This document shows, piece after piece, positions 36,102-43,986 of a stretch of DNA of 44,945 nucleotides. Under the pieces are notes generated by a model. It had not been told where the DNA came from, did not search any database, and was given only the letters and a program-made list of their open reading frames with translations. Numbering within the stretch: position 1 is the stretch's first letter; every line of letters begins with the position of its first letter. The position numbers were made by a program, and so were the translations under genes. Source of the DNA: an uncultured Alistipes sp. (GTDB taxonomy: Bacteria > Bacteroidota > Bacteroidia > Bacteroidales > Rikenellaceae); assembly GCA_944321185.1 (NCBI GenBank), contig CALUKH010000015.1, positions 1 through 44,945 on the forward strand, written 5' to 3'.

Positions 36102-36968
36102 ATGAACCGCCCAATCCGGAAATCGCTGCCCCTGCATCGGGCCGTGCGGATGACCGAATCCGGCATCTTCCTGAAAAGAATCGGACCCGGAATCGTCGTT
36201 CAGCCGATCCGTTACGCCCATCGCGACGACTATTACCTTTTCGGATTCGTCGAGGAGGGCAGCTGTCGTATCGGGCTTGATTTTGAGGAGTATGACCTTC
36301 ATGCGGGGGAGATGTTCTGCGTTCGGCCCGGGCAGGTCCACTGCTTGGTCGATGAACAGACGGTGCGGGGTGCGGTACTTTTTGTCGATGCCGCATGCAT
36401 TGATGCCGGAGACAGACACGTGCTCACCGAATTCGCCTTCCAACCCCATCCAATGCCTCTTGAACCGTCGTTGAGGCATGAGCTCGGGGAGCTGTTTGCC
36501 ATGATCGACCGTCGTGTCGGGGCACGGCAAACTTCCGATGCGGAGGAGACCGGACGGTTGATCCGGCTGCTGGCCAGTGCGGCCGTGGGAATGATTGCCG
36601 GAGCCGTGCGGCAGAGCCTCCGGGGCCGTTCGGCGACGGGTCGTCAGGTCGATATGACCCTCGCGTTCCGCGAATTGCTCGACCGCTCCCCGCTTCTCGA
36701 AGGCGGTCCGGCCCGCTATGCCGCAGAGTTGCATGTCTCGACGGGTTATCTTAACGAGGCGGTGCGGGCCGTGGCGGGTACGAGTGTCGGCCGTTGCATC
36801 CACGAGGAACTGATGCTGAGAGCCCGGCGTCTCCTGATCCATACGTCGATGAACGTCCGTGAGATCGCCTTCGAACTGGGTTTCGGCGACGCGGCCTACT
36901 TCACGCGCCTCTTCACGAAGGTGGTCGGAATCAGCCCCTCCTCCTTCCGCCGCCAATACCTCGGATAG
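36102..36968 (+). CDS. AraC family transcriptional regulator
   Basis: A 288-residue regulator. The N-terminal cupin-like sensor domain (about 10-120) has GSCRIGLDFEEYDLHAGEMF and VRPGQVHCL, typical of ligand-binding AraC proteins. The C-terminal double helix-turn-helix (about 190-288) includes AAELHVSTGYLNEAVRAVAG and the second-HTH signature VREIAFELGFGDAAYFTRLF followed by GISPSSFRRQYL. The ligand is unknown. It could control the DUF4405 gene that follows 80 bases downstream behind a probable promoter, or the upstream small membrane protein, but neither is shown. Start ATG 36102 fits the domain boundary; the frame is open further upstream. Confidence 0.9.
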   Translation: MNRPIRKSLPLHRAVRMTESGIFLKRIGPGIVVQPIRYAHRDDYYLFGFVEEGSCRIGLDFEEYDLHAGEMFCVRPGQVHCLVDEQTVRGAVLFVDAACIDAGDRHVLTEFAFQPHPMPLEPSLRHELGELFAMIDRRVGARQTSDAEETGRLIRLLASAAVGMIAGAVRQSLRGRSATGRQVDMTLAFRELLDRSPLLEGGPARYAAELHVSTGYLNEAVRAVAGTSVGRCIHEELMLRARRLLIHTSMNVREIAFELGFGDAAYFTRLFTKVVGISPSSFRRQYLG

Positions 36969-36993
36969 TCCAACAATCGCCCGGGTTTGTCCA

Positions 36994-37024
36994 TTGTCCC
37001 GAAGTCGGAAAGTCGGTTACTTTG
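36994..37024 (+). promoter_or_regulatory. Putative promoter of the DUF4405 gene
   Basis: TTG (36994-36996), 20 bases, TTACTTTG (37017-37024), one base from TAnnTTTG. The repeated GTCGGAAAGTCGG just upstream of the -7 element could be a regulator site. Confidence 0.45.
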
Positions 37025-37048
37025 CATCGACAAAAATCGAAGTGAAAA

Positions 37049-37504
37049 ATGGACAAACGCAAACTCAATCTTTGGATCGACCGGGCGCTGGTTCCGGTCT
37101 TCGTCGGGGTGATCTGGACGGGGCTCGAACTGCATGCCGCCAGACACGTCGCTGATCCCCTTTTCGGGCATCGCTGGTCCGTGTCGCATACGGTCGTCTC
37201 GCTCTTGTTCCTGCTCCTGGCGGGAACCCATGTCTATGGACATTGGGGCTGGTATCGTGCGCTGACGACCGTGGGCTGCAAGGATCGGCACCGCCGGATG
37301 GTGCTGTTGTTCAGCCTTGTTTTTCTGCTTGCGGCGGTTACGGGTCTCCTCCTGTTGCTGTGCGGTGCCGGGTGTGCCCTTTATCTGGGCAAGTTCCATT
37401 ACCTTCTGGGTCTGATCTTCGGCATAATGGGGCTGCTGCACCTCCTCAAACGGCTGCGCATTCTTTTCGGTATCGCGAAACCGCGAGCCGCGAAGAACCG
37501 CTGA
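37049..37504 (+). CDS. DUF4405 membrane protein, cytochrome b-like
   Basis: A 151-residue protein with four hydrophobic segments. DUF4405 proteins resemble the cytochrome b / FeS-cytochrome membrane core with conserved histidines in helices. Candidate haem ligands here are the His residues in WSVSHTVVSLLF, GTHVYGHWGWY and KFHYLLGLIFG, with LLHLLKRL near the end. The role is inferred to be electron transfer in the membrane, without a known partner. It follows the AraC gene and ends 32 bases before a hairpin; the next genes are convergent. Confidence 0.8.
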   Translation: MDKRKLNLWIDRALVPVFVGVIWTGLELHAARHVADPLFGHRWSVSHTVVSLLFLLLAGTHVYGHWGWYRALTTVGCKDRHRRMVLLFSLVFLLAAVTGLLLLLCGAGCALYLGKFHYLLGLIFGIMGLLHLLKRLRILFGIAKPRAAKNR

Positions 37505-37536
37505 CATCCGGCATGCGCAGACAGCCGTCGGGACGG

Positions 37537-37560
37537 GTGCATAGGTGAAAACCTATGCAC
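37537..37560. terminator. Hairpin between DUF4405 and chromate-transporter genes
   Basis: A perfect 10-bp stem (GTGCATAGGT at 37537-37546, ACCTATGCAC at 37551-37560) with loop GAAA, a GNRA-type tetraloop, between convergent genes. No T-run follows, so it may act as an RNA-stabilising or imperfect terminator hairpin. Confidence 0.5.
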
Positions 37561-37590
37561 CTGCTGTTTGTATGGCTTTCCTGGCGGGAA

Positions 37591-38172
37591 CTAAAGTCCG
37601 AAGACGTGGTAGATCAGGATGCCGGCTGCAGCCGAGAGGACGATCAGCAGGATGGGATTCACCTTGCGCCACGAGCCGATGAAGACCCCGCCGAAGAGCA
37701 CCCAGCTCCAGGCATCGATGAAGTTCTGCTCGTCGGGCTCCGTGCTGTGGGGGAAGATCAGCAGCAGGGCCGCGGCGGCGATCATGCCGATCACCACGGG
37801 ACGCATGCCCCGCATGGCACCCTCGACCAGCCGGTTGTTCTTGAGCTTCAGGAAGAATTGCGCCACGAGGATCATGAGCGTGAGCGACGGCAGGCAGACG
37901 GCCAGCGTTGCGATGGCCGATCCCAGCACGCCGCACCACGCGTAGCCGGTCTCCAGACCGACGGTGTAGCCGACATAGGTGGCCGAGTTGATGGCGATGG
38001 GGCCGGGGGTGATCTGCGAGATGGCGACGATGTCGGCGAACTGCGCATTGGTGAGCCACTGGTGCTGTACGACCACCTCGTTCTGGATGAGCGACAGCAT
38101 GGCATAGCCGCCGCCGAATCCGAAGAATCCGATCTTGAGATACGAAACGAAGAGTTGCCAGAGGAGAATCAT
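37591..38172 (-). CDS. Chromate transporter family protein (short CHR), first of pair
   Basis: A 193-residue CHR-domain membrane protein with about six helices. The signature FGFGGGYAMLSLIQNEVV near the N-terminus and PGPIAINSATYVGYTVG are typical. Short CHR proteins often occur in pairs with opposite membrane orientation that act together, exporting chromate in studied cases. Where chromate is unlikely, as in the gut, the natural substrate may be another anion. It lies 13 bases after the second CHR gene, which lies 3 bases after hyfI, so these three form one operon in the order hyfI-chr-chr. Confidence 0.88.
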   Translation of the reverse strand: MILLWQLFVSYLKIGFFGFGGGYAMLSLIQNEVVVQHQWLTNAQFADIVAISQITPGPIAINSATYVGYTVGLETGYAWCGVLGSAIATLAVCLPSLTLMILVAQFFLKLKNNRLVEGAMRGMRPVVIGMIAAAALLLIFPHSTEPDEQNFIDAWSWVLFGGVFIGSWRKVNPILLIVLSAAAGILIYHVFGL

Positions 38173-38185
38173 GGTCGGAGCGAAT

Positions 38186-38752
38186 TTATGCCTTGGGTGA
38201 GTTTTTGTGTTTTCCGATCCGCGGGGCGACGGCCAGCTCCCAGGCGATGCCTCCGGCGGCGCCGGCCACCAGCACCCAGATCGGTGACCAGCCAAGTCCC
38301 CAGACGGCCAGAGCCGCGGCGGCGATGATGAAGAACATCGACCAGTGCATGCCGCGCGCCAGCGAGATCACCGGTCCGATGATCAGCGCCACGACGGCCG
38401 GACGCATCCCCTTGAAGGCGGCGTCGACCACCGGATTGTGGCGGATGTCGGCGAAGAAGAGGGCGATGATGAGGATGATGACGAACGACGGCACGACGAT
38501 ACCCAGCAGGGCTGCTGCCGCACCGCGCAGTCCGCGCATCTTGTAACCGACGAAGACCGACGTGTTGAGTGAAATGGGCCCCGGAACCGACTGGGCCAGG
38601 GTCAGCAGGTCGAGGAATTCCCGCCGTTCGATCCAGTGGCGGTTGTCGATCACCTCGCGTTCGATCAGGGGGATCATGGCGTATCCGCCGCCGAAGGTGA
38701 AGAGGCCGATCTTGAAGAACGACAGAAAGATCGTACGCAGACGTTCCATCAT
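38186..38752 (-). CDS. Chromate transporter family protein (short CHR), second of pair
   Basis: A 188-residue CHR-domain protein paralogous to the one at 37591. Signature TFGGGYAMIPLIEREVI followed by PGPISLNTSVFVGYKM. The two are the two halves of a heteromeric transporter by family analogy. The start is the first of two adjacent ATG codons at 38750-38752. The hyfI stop lies just 3 bases upstream, so it is co-transcribed with hyfI. Confidence 0.88.
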   Translation of the reverse strand: MMERLRTIFLSFFKIGLFTFGGGYAMIPLIEREVIDNRHWIERREFLDLLTLAQSVPGPISLNTSVFVGYKMRGLRGAAAALLGIVVPSFVIILIIALFFADIRHNPVVDAAFKGMRPAVVALIIGPVISLARGMHWSMFFIIAAAALAVWGLGWSPIWVLVAGAAGGIAWELAVAPRIGKHKNSPKA

Positions 38753-38755
38753 GAA

Positions 38756-39520
38756 TCAGAGGCGTTTTTTGTGGCCCAGCAGCGTGCGCAGACCATCGAT
38801 GTAGATCATTGGGTGGGTCGGAGCTCCGGGGAGCCAGAGGTCGGGCGTGTGCGAATCGAGGAAACTGCGGTCCAGGGCGCGGCTCTCGGCAAAGAGTCCT
38901 CCCGAGCAGGCCTCCGTGCCGCACATGACGAGGATTTTCGGTTCGGCGACCGCGTCGTAACAGATTTCGAGCGCCTCGGCCATGTTGGCCGTGATCGGGC
39001 CCGAGACGACCACGCCGTCGGCATGGCGCGGCGAGGCGGTGAAGCCGATGCCGAAGCGACCGAGATCGAAGTTGACGTTTCCCGTGGCATTGAGTTCCAT
39101 TTCGACCGAGGCGTCGCCGCCGGCCGAGACTTCGCGCAGTTGCAGCGCACGGCCGAAGCAGCGGCGGATTTCGGGCCGTACCTGTTCGGGATCGAACGCC
39201 ACGCGGGTGTCGCCGGCATGGAGAACAAGCCCTTCGCGGGTAGGTGAACCGATGCGGTAGTCGTTCGTGAAGCGCACGTTGCGCGGCGCCACCCGGGCAC
39301 ACGCTCCGCAGAAGAGGCAGCGCCCCAGATCGAGCGTCAGCGGATCGGCCGTGAAGGCGCCCGTCGGGCAGATGGCCTGGGCGTATTCGGCCTCGGTGGT
39401 ATCTTCGGTGAAGGTCAGCTCGGGGCGGCCCCGGAACTCCTCGGTCAGCTGGACGGCATCGAGATCCTCGATGGCCTGACGGCCGTGGCTGCGCAGAACC
39501 CGTATTTTCGGTAGAATCAT
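38756..39520 (-). CDS. hyfI: HyfI/NuoB-like subunit fused to a half-ferredoxin, all proximal-cluster cysteines lost
   Basis: A 254-residue protein homologous to HycG/HyfI and NuoB, fused to an N-terminal HyfH-like ferredoxin remnant. The core FTASPRHADGVVVSGPITANM and the following segment are clearly HyfI-type. The four proximal [4Fe-4S] ligands of the family are missing: by alignment Ala145 and Asn148 (family CxxC), Glu203 (in GTEACSGG, family GxCAxSGG) and Ala233 (LPGAPT, family PGCP). In the ferredoxin part Cys68, Cys71 and Cys74 plus Cys51 remain, exactly one cluster's ligands, while those of the other cluster are gone. It has its own promoter and is followed by two CHR genes. The homology is sound; the function is unknown. 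Confidence 0.85.
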   Translation of the reverse strand: MILPKIRVLRSHGRQAIEDLDAVQLTEEFRGRPELTFTEDTTEAEYAQAICPTGAFTADPLTLDLGRCLFCGACARVAPRNVRFTNDYRIGSPTREGLVLHAGDTRVAFDPEQVRPEIRRCFGRALQLREVSAGGDASVEMELNATGNVNFDLGRFGIGFTASPRHADGVVVSGPITANMAEALEICYDAVAEPKILVMCGTEACSGGLFAESRALDRSFLDSHTPDLWLPGAPTHPMIYIDGLRTLLGHKKRL

Positions 39521-39540
39521 GGTCGCAATCTTTATGCCCG

Positions 39541-39571
39541 CAAAAATACGGAAATCCCCCGGAACCTACAA
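39541..39571 (-). promoter_or_regulatory. Promoter of hyfI-chr-chr
   Basis: On the minus strand: TTG (complement of 39569-39571), 20 bases, TATTTTTG (complement of 39541-39548), close to the full Bacteroidota promoter form, 21 bases before the hyfI start. Confidence 0.7.
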
Positions 39572-39593
39572 GCGCTTTTCGGGCTTTTGCACG

Positions 39594-39635
39594 AAAACAC
39601 GAACCGGGGTTCCGTGTCGGGAACTCCGGTCCGTG
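39594..39635 (-). terminator. Terminator after the pectinesterase-like gene
   Basis: A 16-bp stem with one G-U pair and one mismatch (arms 39598-39613 and 39620-39635), followed on the minus strand by TTTTCG. It lies between the pectinesterase stop and the hyfI promoter. Confidence 0.8.
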
Positions 39636-39714
39636 GGAGAAAAGGAAAATTGAATGATGGGAGAGTCTCTGTAAGAAGCGTGTGAAAGCGCTTGTCGGCC
39701 TCCATTCGCGCGGA

Positions 39715-40833
39715 TTATCGACCGGCGGGGTCGGTGAACGCCTCGGCCGGGAGCCAGTCGGAACCGTTCTCCGGAGCCGCCTCCCGGGCGAAAATCGTTG
39801 CCACGGTATATTCGGCGGCCTCCTCGTCGGTGAGCTGACGGCCTCCGTTGGCCCGCTGTGCGAGACGGTCGGCCGCAGCGCCCTCGCCCGTACACCGGTA
39901 TTCGGCGAAGAGGGCCGGCGAAGCCGACATCGTGGTCCAGCCTTCGGCCCGCAGGGCGGCCGGCTCCTCGCAGCGCACGAAGACCGCACGCGGCGCATTC
40001 TGCCACGGACGTCCCAGGTGGAAGTACGAGAATTTCGAGCCGTTGAAGTCCACCTCGCCCGTCGCCGGACAGGTGATCGTGCAGTCGAGGCAGACGATGC
40101 CGAAACGGTGATCCTCCGGGGTCGAGGGGGCGGTCAGCACACTGTTGTTGCGGTTGACGTGGAGCGTGCAGCGGTCCAGCAGGATCGTCGACGAGCCGAA
40201 GATGAAGTCGACGTTGCCCTCGACGTAGCAGTCGCGCAGGTAGACGCGTCCCGTACCGCGGCCGAAGAAGGTGTCCTGATAGCCCGTGATGCGGCAGTCG
40301 TAGAAGGCCGCGCGGTCGCTTTCGATCCGTACGGCGACGGCCTGCGTGTTGTTGCCGTCGGACGAGATGTTCTCCTGGCTGTTGGCGTAGCTGTTGGCGA
40401 TGGTGACGCCGCAGGCCGTGAAGTCGTCGGCATCGATCAGCAGCGTCTGGCTCTGCCACGTGCCGAGCGTGCCGCCCTGGCCGTCGTCGTGGCCCGCATA
40501 GTCGTCGTAGGTGAGGATGCACGTGGCGGCGTCGTCGCCGATGAGCGTGACGTGGGGGTGTTTCGACGTCAGCGAGACCTTTTCATAATAGGTCCCCGGG
40601 CGCAGGCGTACGATGTGGGGTTTGCCGTCGACGGGCAGGGCGTCGAAGGCCTCCTGGAGCGACGCATAGTCGCCCGAACCGTCCCGGGCGACGGTGACGG
40701 TATGGATCTGCTCCTGCGACGAGCCGTCTCCGTGGTCGGGGTCCGGCGTCTCGGAGTCCGATCCGCAGGCCGTCATTGCGGTCAGGGCGAGCAGCGCCGC
40801 GCCGAGGTTAAGCATCTGTTGAGGCAGTTTCAT
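39715..40833 (-). CDS. Pectinesterase-like exported lipoprotein (CE8)
   Basis: A 372-residue carbohydrate esterase of family CE8. It starts with a lipoprotein signal (LLALTAMTACGSDSE) and a short linker (TPDPDHGDGSSQ). The body has the right-handed beta-helix entry motif VARDGSGDYASLQEAFDALP and all catalytic landmarks: GYQDTFF, GNVDFIFGSS (the two Asp) and LGRPW (substrate Arg). It should demethylate pectin at the cell surface or periplasm. The start is the ATG at 40831-40833. It lies between hyfG and hyfI on the same strand, bounded by a terminator on each side, and no other carbohydrate genes are near, which is unusual since Bacteroidota group them in PULs. Confidence 0.92.
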   Translation of the reverse strand: MKLPQQMLNLGAALLALTAMTACGSDSETPDPDHGDGSSQEQIHTVTVARDGSGDYASLQEAFDALPVDGKPHIVRLRPGTYYEKVSLTSKHPHVTLIGDDAATCILTYDDYAGHDDGQGGTLGTWQSQTLLIDADDFTACGVTIANSYANSQENISSDGNNTQAVAVRIESDRAAFYDCRITGYQDTFFGRGTGRVYLRDCYVEGNVDFIFGSSTILLDRCTLHVNRNNSVLTAPSTPEDHRFGIVCLDCTITCPATGEVDFNGSKFSYFHLGRPWQNAPRAVFVRCEEPAALRAEGWTTMSASPALFAEYRCTGEGAAADRLAQRANGGRQLTDEEAAEYTVATIFAREAAPENGSDWLPAEAFTDPAGR

Positions 40834-41003
40834 GATTCGTGGTTTTCGTTTCGGTTTTGCAACGACAAAGTTCGTCTTTTTCACCCGTCGGGGCGGGGAT
40901 TTTTTTGCGGAAAACAGGGATTTTTTGTCGTTCCTACCCTTCGCAGGCCTCCGGTCAGCCTATCACCGCACCCTTTGGGAGGCCGTGTCGTTGCCGGTGG
41001 ACG

Positions 41004-41033
41004 AAAAAGCCCCCGCCGTTTCGGGCGGAGGCT
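41004..41033 (-). terminator. Terminator after hyfG
   Basis: A 10-bp stem with one mismatch (AGCCCCCGCC at 41008-41017, GGCGGAGGCT at 41024-41033), which on the minus strand ends in GGGGCTTTTTCG. It lies 22 bases after the hyfG stop. The rest of the 222-base gap (40834-41055) holds T-rich sequence upstream of the pectinesterase gene and no recognised gene. Confidence 0.82.
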
Positions 41034-41055
41034 GAGTGTCGTGACCGACGGCTTT

Positions 41056-42585
41056 TCAGAGGTCGTGGCCGCAGTACGAAAGGTTGAAGCTCTTGTTGCA
41101 GATCGGGAAGTCGGAGATCCCCTCGCCGCGCACGGCCAGTGCCAGCGCCAGCCAGTTGTGCAGGCTCGGATCCTTGATGCGGCACGCCTCGATGTGCCCT
41201 TCGGCGTCGGTCACCACCACGTGGCACGTCTCGCCGCGCCACCCCTCGACCACGCCGAACGAAAGCGACGACGGCGTGAGCGAAGTCGTGTAGTCGGGTT
41301 CGTCACAGGGGTTCTCCACCGCGCCGTATTTTCGTTCGTAGATCTCCAGCAGATGGTCGATGTAGCGGGCCGACTGCAGCACCTCGCGGCAGCGCACCTC
41401 GAGGCGGGCCATCACGTCGCCCGTCTGTTCGACGACCGGCGTGTGGTGCAGACACTTCCCGTACGAACCCCACGGATGTGTCGTGCGGATGTCGCGAGCC
41501 AGACCGCTGGCACGGGCCGCCTGACCGACGCCTCCGATCCGTCGCATCTCCTCGCGTGGCACCACGCCGCACTGCTCGAAACGGGCCAGCAGCGAGGGTG
41601 ACGATTCGATATCGCGGCGCACCTCGTCGTAACGGCGGGCGATCCGGGCGACGTTCGTGCGGATCATCTCCGACTTGGCCGGCGTCATCGGATGGTCCGT
41701 GCCGTGGGGGCGGATCAATCCCTTGCCGAAGCGGTTGCCGCACCACGCCTGCGTGGTGTTGATCGTCATCGTGCGCAGCGCCTCGCAGGCCACCTGCCCC
41801 AACTGGTAGCCCGTATCCATCGACAGGGCGCCCGTATCGGCAATCTGCATGGCCATGCGCTCGAGTTCGAGGGCCACGGCCCGTTCGCGGTCGAGCTGTG
41901 CGGGGCGTTCGCGGTCGGTGAGCTTCTCGATCGCTTCGGCGAAGGCCGTGGCGTGGGCTACGGCGCTGTCGCCCGCAACGGCCTCGGCCAGGCACATCTG
42001 CCGCAGCCGGTTGTCCGTCGCCTGGAAGGCCGCCTCGACCCCGCGGTGCTGGTAACCCAGCGCAATTTCGAGGTGGAGCACCTGCTCGCCGTTGCAGATG
42101 AAGCGGAAGGCCCCCGGCTCGATGATCCCGGCATGGATCGGTCCCACGTTGACTTCGTGCAGCGAGTGGCCGGCCATCGTGTAGAAGGGGTAGTTCTCGA
42201 TCGAGCTCTGGCGGTTGTAGCGGTCGAAGGGGAAGCGCAGCGGCTTGGGCCACGGCTGACCGTCGAAGCGGATGCCGTAGCGTTCGGTGATGTCGCGTTC
42301 GAAGGGGTGCATCTGCGGGTGCAGGGCCGTGAGCGACGGCAGGGCCGTATCGTCGTAGTAGCCCGTGGCGTGGGAGGTGATCAGCACGCGCCCTTCGGCG
42401 TCGTCCAGCACCAGGGCGTAGAAGCGCATGCGGTCGCCGGACGGCAGGGCGAAATAGTGGCCCACGTGGTAGCGTTCGTCCGCCAGCCACGTGCGCATCA
42501 GTTCGTAGAACGAGGCGTAGGAGATCTCGGGGATCTCCTCCAGGCGCACGGCGCCCGAGGTATTGTCGGTTACGAGATAGTTCAT
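41056..42585 (-). CDS. hyfG: HyfG/HycE-like large subunit lacking the NiFe cysteines
   Basis: A 509-residue protein equivalent to fused NuoC and NuoD, as in HycE/HyfG. The NuoC-like part is at about 1-130 (HPFERDITERYGIRFDG) and the catalytic-subunit-like part follows (LGYQHRGVEAAF, LDRERAVALELERMA). In NiFe hydrogenases the L1 motif is RxCGxCG and the L2 motif DPCxSC. Here they read EAVAGDSAVAH (Cys replaced by Ala204 and Ser207) and FNLSYCGHDL at the very end (Cys replaced by Ser503 and Gly506; Cys505 is off position). No C-terminal tail for protease maturation follows. So it cannot bind a NiFe site in the known way. The start overlaps hyfF by 4 bases. Confidence 0.88.
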   Translation of the reverse strand: MNYLVTDNTSGAVRLEEIPEISYASFYELMRTWLADERYHVGHYFALPSGDRMRFYALVLDDAEGRVLITSHATGYYDDTALPSLTALHPQMHPFERDITERYGIRFDGQPWPKPLRFPFDRYNRQSSIENYPFYTMAGHSLHEVNVGPIHAGIIEPGAFRFICNGEQVLHLEIALGYQHRGVEAAFQATDNRLRQMCLAEAVAGDSAVAHATAFAEAIEKLTDRERPAQLDRERAVALELERMAMQIADTGALSMDTGYQLGQVACEALRTMTINTTQAWCGNRFGKGLIRPHGTDHPMTPAKSEMIRTNVARIARRYDEVRRDIESSPSLLARFEQCGVVPREEMRRIGGVGQAARASGLARDIRTTHPWGSYGKCLHHTPVVEQTGDVMARLEVRCREVLQSARYIDHLLEIYERKYGAVENPCDEPDYTTSLTPSSLSFGVVEGWRGETCHVVVTDAEGHIEACRIKDPSLHNWLALALAVRGEGISDFPICNKSFNLSYCGHDL

Positions 42586-43982
42586 GACAGGGCGATTTGA
42601 TCGATCAGTTCACGCAGCAGCTCCGGTTGCCAGAGCCCCAGCACCATGGCCACGACCAGCAGCGAGAGGGCCGACCACGACAGCGCCCGGTCGACCTTCG
42701 AGGGGTGGAGCTCATCCTGGTTGGGCTGGTAGCAGAGGCGGATCATGCGCGAGCAGAACGAGTAGATGACGATGCAGAGCAGGAGCAGCATCCCGGCGAC
42801 GAGCCACCAGCGTCCGCCGGCGATCGTCTCGCGCAGGATCATCAGCTCCGAGAGGAAGAGCGGCGAGGGCGGGAAGGCTACCAGAACGACCATGCCCGTG
42901 AGCAGGCCGACGGCTCCGACGCGGTTGATGTGGATGTAGTCGCCGATGCGGTTGATGCGGTATCCGTTGTAGACCTGCCGCACGACGGCCATCTGCAGGA
43001 AGAGGCTGCTCTTGATGAAGGTGTGGCAGACGACGTGGAACACGGCGGCCCAGGCTCCGAGGCCGCCCACTCCCAGACCGATGGCGGCGATGCCCATGTT
43101 CTCGACGGTCGAGTAGGAGAGGAAGCGCTTGTAGTTGTTCGTTCGGCGCAGGAACAGCGCGCCGATGACGAGCGACAGCACCCCGACGATCAGCAGCACC
43201 GAACGCACCCAGGCGAAGACCTCCGTCGGGGCCAGCAGGCGGTAGACGCGGAAGATGGCCAGGAATCCGGCATTGACCAGTCCGGTGGAGATCAGGGCCG
43301 AGGCGGGTGACGGCGCCGCGAAGTTGGCGTCGATGCCGACCGTATGCAGCGGGAAGAGCTCCACCTTGCAGCTGTAGCCGCAGAGGATCAGCAGGAAGGC
43401 GATCTTCAGGTAGAGGGCGTTGCCGCGCGGGGCGGCTTCGGCCACGGCCAGGTAGTCGAGCGATTCGCAGTCGGTGGCGGCGGCCAGCAGCAGGATGCCC
43501 AGGTAGGCCATGGCGATGCCCGTCGAGCAGACGAAGACGTATTTCCACGCCGCCTCGAGCGTCTGGGCCGTGCGGCGGTGGTAGATGATGCCGGCCGAGC
43601 AGAGCGTCGTGGCCTCGAGGAAGATCCACGTCACGGCCAGGTTGGCCGCGAAGTACGATCCGGCGATGGCCGTCGTCAGCAGCATGACCAGCCCCGAATA
43701 GGCGCGGGTCTGCTGCAGGTCGTTGTCGCGCAGGTAGGCCTCGGAGTGGAAGTAGGCGAAGGCCGAGACCACGCACAGCAGCACGTAGAAGAGTGTTCCC
43801 GGCGCATCGAACCGGAACCAGGCGGTCGATTCCTGCCCGTAGAGTCCGCCGAAGAGGATGACACAGGCGAAGGCCGCCTGTACGGCGTAGAAGAGTACGC
43901 CCGTGAGGAAGAGCTGCCGTTCGCGGCGTACGAGAAAGGCCGCCGAAGCGATCAGAATGCTTGCGATGAGGTAGGCGATCAT
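42582..43982 (-). CDS. hyfF: HyfF/NuoN-like proton-channel subunit
   Basis: A 466-residue protein with about 14 membrane helices, of the NuoL/M/N and Mrp antiporter family. The residues of the proton path are kept: Glu123 in IFLEATTLCSAG, Lys147 in AAWKYVFVCS, Lys206 in SCKVELFPLH with His213, Lys285 in NNYKRFLSYS, and His316/His320/Lys324 in HVVCHTFIKSSLFL. An intact channel points to real ion pumping or ion-gradient use by the complex. It begins 4 bases after the hyfE stop and its stop overlaps hyfG, so translation is likely coupled. Confidence 0.9.
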   Translation of the reverse strand: MIAYLIASILIASAAFLVRRERQLFLTGVLFYAVQAAFACVILFGGLYGQESTAWFRFDAPGTLFYVLLCVVSAFAYFHSEAYLRDNDLQQTRAYSGLVMLLTTAIAGSYFAANLAVTWIFLEATTLCSAGIIYHRRTAQTLEAAWKYVFVCSTGIAMAYLGILLLAAATDCESLDYLAVAEAAPRGNALYLKIAFLLILCGYSCKVELFPLHTVGIDANFAAPSPASALISTGLVNAGFLAIFRVYRLLAPTEVFAWVRSVLLIVGVLSLVIGALFLRRTNNYKRFLSYSTVENMGIAAIGLGVGGLGAWAAVFHVVCHTFIKSSLFLQMAVVRQVYNGYRINRIGDYIHINRVGAVGLLTGMVVLVAFPPSPLFLSELMILRETIAGGRWWLVAGMLLLLCIVIYSFCSRMIRLCYQPNQDELHPSKVDRALSWSALSLLVVAMVLGLWQPELLRELIDQIALS

Positions 43983-43986
43983 GGCG

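Noticed and set aside
40861-40880. Promoter of the pectinesterase gene
   Set aside because: The best minus-strand candidate GAACTTTG (40866-40873) differs from the consensus at its first, important base and has no -33 element, so I did not list it as a feature.
38756-42585. Selenocysteine in place of lost hydrogenase cysteines
   Set aside because: The positions read Ala, Asn, Glu, Ser and Gly codons with no in-frame TGA, so no recoding is needed or seen.
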